Translations under genes and position numbers: made by a program
Assembly (NCBI GenBank): GCA_037178855.1
Contig: JASJZC010000005.1
Span: forward strand, 310,001 to 374,000
DNA length: 64,000 nucleotides
Direction: 5' to 3'
Source: Oscheius sp. JU75
Lineage: Eukaryota > Nematoda > Chromadorea > Rhabditida > Rhabditidae
The notes under the pieces: generated by a model
What the model was told of the DNA's origin: nothing
Database searches by the model: none
The model's input: only the letters and a program-made list of their open reading frames with translations
Shown: in pieces, positions 59,401 through 64,000 of the stretch
Numbering within the stretch: position 1 is the stretch's first letter
Layout of the letters: every line of letters starts with the position of its first letter

Positions 59401-60153
59401 AATGAGTAAATAAAAATGTTTTCCGAAGAGAGGATTCGAACTGAAAACCAAAAGTTTTTCAGCGGAGCGCTTAGGCACTGCACCACTTGGTCACTTGTGC
59501 TGAAAGAATCAATGGATATCCAAGTCCAAGAGCGCAAATTCAGCTCAAAATCTGGAAACGGGAAAAGCTCCAGAGGACAGTAGACATCCATTCCGCAGCT
59601 GAAAATTTGGGAAATACCATTATTTTCGATGCCCTTTCGAATGACACCTACCTCGTTTCAATATCCCGCGGGCAACTAAAACCCTTCCCTGGTAAGAGAC
59701 TGAGAGACTGAGAAACTGAGAGACAGAGACAGAAGGACAGATAGACAGAGATTGAAACAAGCAAATCTTTTTACAGAGACCTTCCATGACTACTACGGTC
59801 CCCTGTCGAAGAGTTTCCGTTTCCTACTCCGTGTCCTCTGTCCGATGTTTCTCGTGCTCATCACCACGCTCCAGATCGACATGAAGTTTGACTTTGACGT
59901 CGAGAAGAACGATGGGGATAGGAGCAAATTTTTCGAGCTCGTCCTTCCTGGCATCGGTTATTATACGCTCTTTTCGATTCTCGGCTTCGATTTGGGCACG
60001 ATGGCCGGCATGGCTTGCAAGAAGCATCGTAGACGAGAGATTTGGAAGATGATCTACCCGACTGAGGAACATCCGAGCCATTTGAGGATCATGAAGGATC
60101 ACAAGAAAGAGCAGCTACTGCAGAATGAGAACGAGCCCTCGGCTGCGGAATAG
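56406..60153 (+). CDS. Divergent SLC6-like (sodium neurotransmitter symporter family) transporter
   Basis: Six exons (56406-56501, 56581-57057, 57150-57596, 57656-58124, 58174-58563, 59777-60153) give 751 aa with about 11-12 membrane spans. After a roughly 150-aa charged N-tail (KKKKKKWYQLHW) the first spans read LNLLAEYSRANGGLYFLLLY and PLTFLFIHLGQYTQVG, the latter like the SLC6 TM2 end (E.ALGQ..S.G). RAIGWAMFAYLLVAQAVN resembles TM3. A large Cys-rich loop with NYT follows, as in SLC6 loop 2. The TM1 Na+/substrate motif usual in the family (NxWRFPY) is missing, replaced by DPNQLNLLAEYS. It may therefore be a nematode-specific transporter with altered ion coupling, or a non-transporting relative. 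Phase-correct exons and 3' AATAAA (60196) show an intact gene. The last intron holds a foldback element. Confidence 0.72.
58703..59690. mobile_element. 988-bp foldback element with long inverted arms in an SLC6-like gene intron
   Basis: Arms of about 357 bp (58703-59059 and 59335-59690) are near-perfect inverted copies: the left begins agggaagggttttagttgcc and the right ends with its complement. The 275-bp spacer holds its own inverted pair (gctttgcaaagttgtag ... ctacaactttgcagtac) around a tandem 25-nt unit (aaagttgtagaacagatta...). Each arm carries a tRNA-like module (aagtggtgcagtgcctaagc ... cagttcgaatcctctc). Open frames in the arms are mirror images of each other and need not be coding. 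No transposase. High arm identity suggests recent origin or gene conversion. Confidence 0.85.
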
Positions 60154-60437
60154 CAAAGATACAGTACTTGTGTGATATAAATGACACTATCTTGGAATAA
60201 ACAGTAGTGGGTCCTGCCGCTATTTCTTCCTGCTAGCAATACTTTGTCTTCCTGTCCTCTTTCTCTGTCTTCCTCTCAGACTCTCTGTCCCGGTTTTTCT
60301 CTACCTCTCAGTTTCTTTCGTCTTGTCTCTGTCTCTCTGTCACTATGTCCTCTGTCTATCTGCCTCATTGAATCTGTCTTTTTCTGCTCACTCGTCTTTG
60401 TCACCAATCTTCATCACTCGTTATTCCTTCACATATT
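60154..60437. other. Convergent 3' flank
   Basis: SLC6-like 3' UTR with AATAAA at 60196, then pyrimidine-rich DNA reaching the stop of the 93-aa gene on the other strand. No gene. Confidence 0.6.
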
Positions 60438-60756
60438 CTACAGATTCTTCGGCGAGAATTCTCCATTGGGAAAGCTTCTTTCCGTATTGGTCATTCCGTC
60501 CAGATGTTTAGTCCTGTACTCTTCAATAGCCTTCAAATAGTCATGGTCAAAATGACGTCGCCAGTACCAATGGTCATCATGACGTCGAGTCCATGCTCCA
60601 CCGGCCCAGAGACCGACTCCTAGGGCTAGAAAGTGGGAAAAGAAACCGTACCGGCCCTGAAACTATCACTGTCACTGTCACTGAAGAACTCACTCTACAG
60701 AAGGGTCCTCGGTTGTAGTGATGGTGCCAATAGTAGTAGTCGTTCGGATATCTCAT
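60438..60756 (-). CDS. Small single-pass membrane protein (93 aa), unknown function
   Basis: Two exons (60756-60694, 60656-60438) with GTGAGT donor and tttcag acceptor. The N-terminus is Tyr/His/Asn-rich (MRYPNDYYYWHHHYNRGPFC, then R at the splice). Exon 2 begins GRYGFFSHFLALGVGLWAGG, a Gly-rich hydrophobic segment long enough to span a membrane, followed by an Arg/His/Trp-rich segment and a hydrophilic tail ending PNGEFSPKNL. An in-frame ATG further upstream (about 60880) would add 41 residues, but an AG precedes the chosen ATG closely and the shorter form mirrors the divergent neighbour. Not a family I recognise. It resembles the product at 61290-61711 in intron position, phase and membrane motif. 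Confidence 0.6.
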
Positions 60757-61289
60757 CTTTTTTTTGGAGGGGATGATGCAAGTAGCTGTTGCTGCTCTCT
60801 CTCTCGGATTGAGCAAGACCGCCTTTATAGAGGAGAAGAGTTTCGCAACTGGGCGAACACACAGCTGACTTGATGTCATATCTCGCAAAGGGGGAATAGT
60901 ACAGAGGTCGGAATGAAAGACAGAAATCACAAAAATGGATTGCAGTCTCTGTCTCTGTCTCTGTCTCTGTCTCTGTCTCTGTCTCTGTCTCTGTCTCTGT
61001 CTCTGTCTCTGTCTCTGTCTCTGTCTCTGTCTCTGTCTCTGTCTCTGTCTCTGTCTCTGTCTCTGTCTCTACCTTTCGTAACCCAGTCGCGGAAAACACT
61101 TTTGCATCATTGGACACGCGGTCGGTGTTCTTTGGTCAAGGGCCGAGAGTGTTTCGCAAGGGAGAGAGAGGGCAGTATAAAGTCTCTCCTCTCTCTTGTT
61201 TGTCAGCACCCAAACGCCACGGGAAAAAGTCGCAGGAGGAGTCTTTCTCTCGCTTTTCTCTTCAATCTCAATCTAAAAAGTACTACAAA
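60757..61289. promoter_or_regulatory. Shared divergent promoter region containing a perfect hexanucleotide array
   Basis: 533 nt between two head-to-head small membrane protein genes. It contains (GTCTCT)x21 at 60945-61070. Any core promoter elements must lie on either side; none is obvious. Confidence 0.4.
60945..61070 (+). repeat. Perfect (GTCTCT)21 microsatellite
   Basis: Twenty-one uninterrupted copies of GTCTCT. Elsewhere in the window the same motif is degenerate and interrupted, so this is the purest tract. Confidence 0.97.
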
Positions 61290-61711
61290 ATGAACGCCCA
61301 TTGCAATGGAGGACAACCATGCAGAGTGAGTTTTTCTAAGAGAAACAGAGAGACAGAGAGACATAGAGTCATAAACACAAAGTGACAGATATGCAGAAAG
61401 ACAAACAGAGTGACAGAGAGAAAGAGTCTGAACTACTTACTTCTTTATGACACATATTTCTAATCGGTTTCCAGGTCTTTGGACTCGGCCTCTCCCACAT
61501 AGTTGTTCTGGCTATTGGAATTTTCATCGGGACCAGAATTGCCAAGTGTTGTGAGGTGAGACATTGCATATGTTTCTTCTTTTCGGGCATCTTATATAGA
61601 ACAGGGATACAGAAGCTATTGTGACGAATCCAAATCGGCAAGTTTCAGAAAAAGAAGGCCATCGATGCTGCCAAGGAAGCGGTTCCTCACGATGTCGTCC
61701 ACGAGGAGTAG
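61290..61711 (+). CDS. 59-aa single-pass membrane microprotein, unknown function
   Basis: Three small exons (61290-61325, 61475-61555, 61649-61711), all phase 0, with GTGAGT/GTGAGG donors and ttccag/tttcag acceptors. Exon 1 is MNAHCNGGQPCR. Exon 2 is the membrane segment VFGLGLSHIVVLAIGIFIGT followed by RIAKCCE. Exon 3 is a charged tail beginning KKKAIDAAKEA. The clean three-exon fit argues that this is a real gene despite its size. The intron after ..CR, the SH at the same distance and the Gly-spaced hydrophobic run are shared with the 93-aa divergent neighbour. Possibly mitochondrial or ER small membrane protein; function unknown. Confidence 0.68.
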
Positions 61712-62034
61712 TCTTTACGAGTTTCCACGTACAAATATTTCTTTTTTCACGTACAAATATTTCTCTTCTTACTAGCTGAATGAAAATGACAATTACTACA
61801 ATTTGGGATATCTCTCTATCTTAGTCACATATCAAGGAAATTTAACAGTTTATTTACACAGAAAAAAAACATCACCGGTGGGTGTGGAGAGATTGAAAGC
61901 ACGCACGGAAAGTTGTTGTGAAAGACGCCGTCATGGGGGCTAGAAACTACTCATTTCTAATAAATACTCTAGACAATACTACAGGACACTTTTTTGTACA
62001 ACAAATACTTATGAATCCAGATGGACATAGATTT
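61712..62034. other. Convergent 3' flank
   Basis: Between the microprotein stop and the astacin stop; a short duplicated phrase ttcacgtacaaatatttct occurs at about 61724 and 61747. No gene. Confidence 0.6.
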
Positions 62035-63935
62035 CTACTCGTCGTCAGAGAGACAGTGATTGCACGTCTGGGGACAATAGCTCTTCATGACAAAGAAAAA
62101 GGAGGCTCGTTTGCAGTACTGCTTGAAGTGAGGACAGTCGACGAAGTGATCCACGCATTCTGAACAGAATTTTGTTTTGGGAGAGAGACAGAGAAACAGC
62201 GAGATAGAGATATGGAGAGACACAGAGATAGAGAGGCAGAGAGACAAAGAGACTGAGAGACAGTAAAAGAGAGAGACAGAGAGACAGAGATACTGAGAGA
62301 CTCACTCTCTGAACTAGGCGTTGTTGTCACTCTCGGCCTCGGCGTGGCCACACTTTTCTGTTTGCTGCCGCCGGCTGTTCCTTTCGGTCGCGACTTGCAT
62401 TGATAGAGCTTGTTTATCTGGAAAAACGGCTATTTTCGGTCATTCCCGGTAAAATAGGCCTGTCTCTGTTTCTCTGTCTCTCTCACCTTGACAATATCCA
62501 ATGGGGACAGATCTGTGGCACTGCCTATCACGTCTGTGAACCCATCCTCCACCGTCTCAATGGTATTTTTACCATTCCTTGAGAATGCCGTTGAGTCGTA
62601 GTGCATAATCGACCGGTAGTCGTATTTTTCGCCTTGTAGATCCTGTAGGGCGGCAGAGATCTTGTCAAATTGGCTCTTCATGCCGGGCAGGATGTTGTCC
62701 CAGACGATCTTGATGTGACTGTCGCGATCTGTAAAATCACATAGTTCCCTCTAAAACGACACTCATACCTGCCCTGCTGTGCTCATGCCAGAACCCCACA
62801 GAATGCATGAGTTCATGGACGATGATCTCGTGGAAGAGACAACCTCTTCCCAAAGAAATCTCCTGCTTCCCTCCAGTTCTCCCGACCTGACTGTAGCAGC
62901 CGTACCCCTTCACGATGTTCAGGTAGTCTGTCTCGTCCTGGCGAGGCTCGAATCGGATGCAGGTACTTTTTCTGTAGCTCGCGAAAGCCTTCTCTATGGT
63001 TTTCGCTTCAGCGGCGGCTGAAAAAGTGGGATGAAGGTGATTTTTGGGAACAAACTGAAGGCAGGATCCATCTCGTAGGGTATGACCCCGTCGGCCCAGA
63101 TCATCTGCTTGTTCTTCAAGGCGTTGAAGTAGACGAGAGCGCCCTAGAATCAATGTCTGTCTCTTAGTTTCTATCTCTCTGTCTCGCTGTCTCTCTTTTT
63201 CTCTCCTCCTTTCTCATGGTCGCAATACTTATTCATCAATTTTCTCGTCCAACTACTAACGTCGAATCAACTTGTTGTTCTGCAAAGTTGTAGAAACAGA
63301 CTTGTAGAGCAGATCAAGCTCTATAAGTCTGTACGAGGTAAATAAGCTGAAAAGTACTATTTTCAGGTAGAAAAACATCTCGGAAAGGATGAATGCGCGC
63401 AGTTTCACTGCTTCTGACAAATCTTTCGACATTTTTTCGGGATCAAACATTCATTTTTGGTTCGAACCGTCAATTATCTTATCGAGCCGTTAATTTCTTT
63501 GGTTCGATATATCGGCCTCAGTTTTCTTACTGTGGGGAGTTTTGCAAACATTTACTCTATTCCATTGATGTTGCCCAGCTCTGTCTCTTCTTCTCTTCCT
63601 GACTGCGGTATCCTCTGGTCCATTTCTTTTCCAACTAAATCCACTGTCTCTCGGTCCGGCTATAGTTCCCCTCTTTTCTTTTCCAACTAAACTGTCACTG
63701 TATTTCTGTCTCTCAGCATTCACGCATGACCAATGCAACACATATTCAAAACTGAACTGACCGGCTCTCTCAGCAGTCCCGGATCAATTCCAGCAATATC
63801 TCCCTGGAATTTTCCGGAATTCATCCATTCATGATGAGGTCGGCGAAAATTTTCGGGCAAGAATGGAGCAAACGAGCCGAAAATATTGCTCGGCTGAGAG
63901 AAGACTGTCGCCGGGAACAAGATCCAGATCCACAT
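62035..63935 (-). CDS. Astacin zinc metalloprotease with C-terminal ShK domain (NAS-type)
   Basis: Six exons (63935-63762, 63143-63056, 63017-62769, 62728-62487, 62417-62306, 62159-62035) give 329 aa. The start MWIWILFPATVFSQ is a signal peptide; GKFQGDIAGID is the propeptide motif. The mature domain has ALVYFNALKNKQMIWADGVI PY-type start, then the zinc site HELMHSVGFWHEHSR (HExxHxxGFxHExxR) and the Met-turn SIMHYD. A Thr/Pro/Ser linker leads to a C-terminal ShKT domain with six Cys spaced C-X6-C-X6-C-X12-C-X3-C-X2-C, ending at 62035. Secreted; nematode NAS enzymes of this layout act in cuticle, gut or development. All catalytic residues are present. The first intron (618 nt) has GTCTCT tracts and a dispersed repeat core. 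NAS paralogues are numerous, so no number is given. Confidence 0.92.
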
Positions 63936-64000
63936 CTCCTTTTGCAGCCACTCTGCCCAGAGCTGCCCCAATATTTTGCCCTAAAAGGGTATTTTAGCGA

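Noticed and set aside
58802-59591. Two matching 75-85 codon frames (one per strand) that look like a duplicated small gene
   Set aside because: They are mirror copies in the arms of the foldback element and cross the tRNA-like module; no start context or family.
60913-61117. Long open frames of repeating Ser-Leu or Glu-Thr
   Set aside because: They are translations of the (GTCTCT)21 microsatellite and carry no information.
1-64000. CRISPR array, bacterial operon or prophage
   Set aside because: Spliced eukaryotic genes throughout; the regular GTCTCT tracts are microsatellite-like and have no spacers.

Overview
The window is nuclear DNA from an animal, most likely a nematode. The evidence is spliced genes with GT/GC..TTTCAG-type introns (many only 40-60 nt), a HAM-1/Storkhead transcription factor, an astacin protease with a C-terminal ShK domain, a bestrophin, and tight packing of genes on both strands. 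Species cannot be assigned from sequence alone. Degenerate GTCTCT/AGAGAC tracts fill introns and intergenic DNA throughout.

Layout, left to right: (1) 1-6.7 kb: a putative first exon of a mitochondrial-type protein leaving the left edge (683-763, -), repeat-rich intergenic DNA, and a small three-exon BLOC1S5/Muted homologue (5364-5981, -). (2) 6.7-17.7 kb: one long gene (-) for the HECT E3 ubiquitin ligase HECTD1. (3) 19.6-29.3 kb: COX6B (+), an inositol polyphosphate multikinase (-) and a HAM-1/STOX winged-helix factor (-). (4) 29.3-35.1 kb: about 5.7 kb without a recognisable gene, lying upstream of the HAM-1 homologue and rich in homeodomain-like and GGCGCC sites; one GC-richer coding-like block (33.4-34.3 kb) stays unexplained. 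(5) 35.1-44.8 kb: methylcrotonyl-CoA carboxylase alpha (-), an NDUFV3-like complex I subunit (-), prefoldin 4 (+) and glucose-6-phosphate dehydrogenase (+). (6) 46.9-55.3 kb: bestrophin (+), a dead mariner inside a duplicated CNNM 3' fragment, an MCCC1-derived fragment, and a CNNM/cyclin-M transporter (-). (7) 56.4-64 kb: a divergent SLC6-like transporter (+) with a 988-bp foldback element in an intron, two divergently transcribed small single-pass membrane proteins that look like paralogues (93 and 59 aa), and a complete astacin-ShK metalloprotease (-).

The genes are a typical metazoan mix and form no obvious operon or pathway cluster. Mitochondrial products recur (COX6B, MCCC1, NDUFV3-like, the left-edge exon). 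The least described items are the head-to-head small membrane protein pair, the foldback element with tRNA-like modules, and the mariner/duplication/MCCC1-fragment mosaic at 49.2-51.4 kb. Coordinates given for spliced genes run from start codon to stop codon and include introns; exon boundaries were placed by eye from splice consensus and reading frame.
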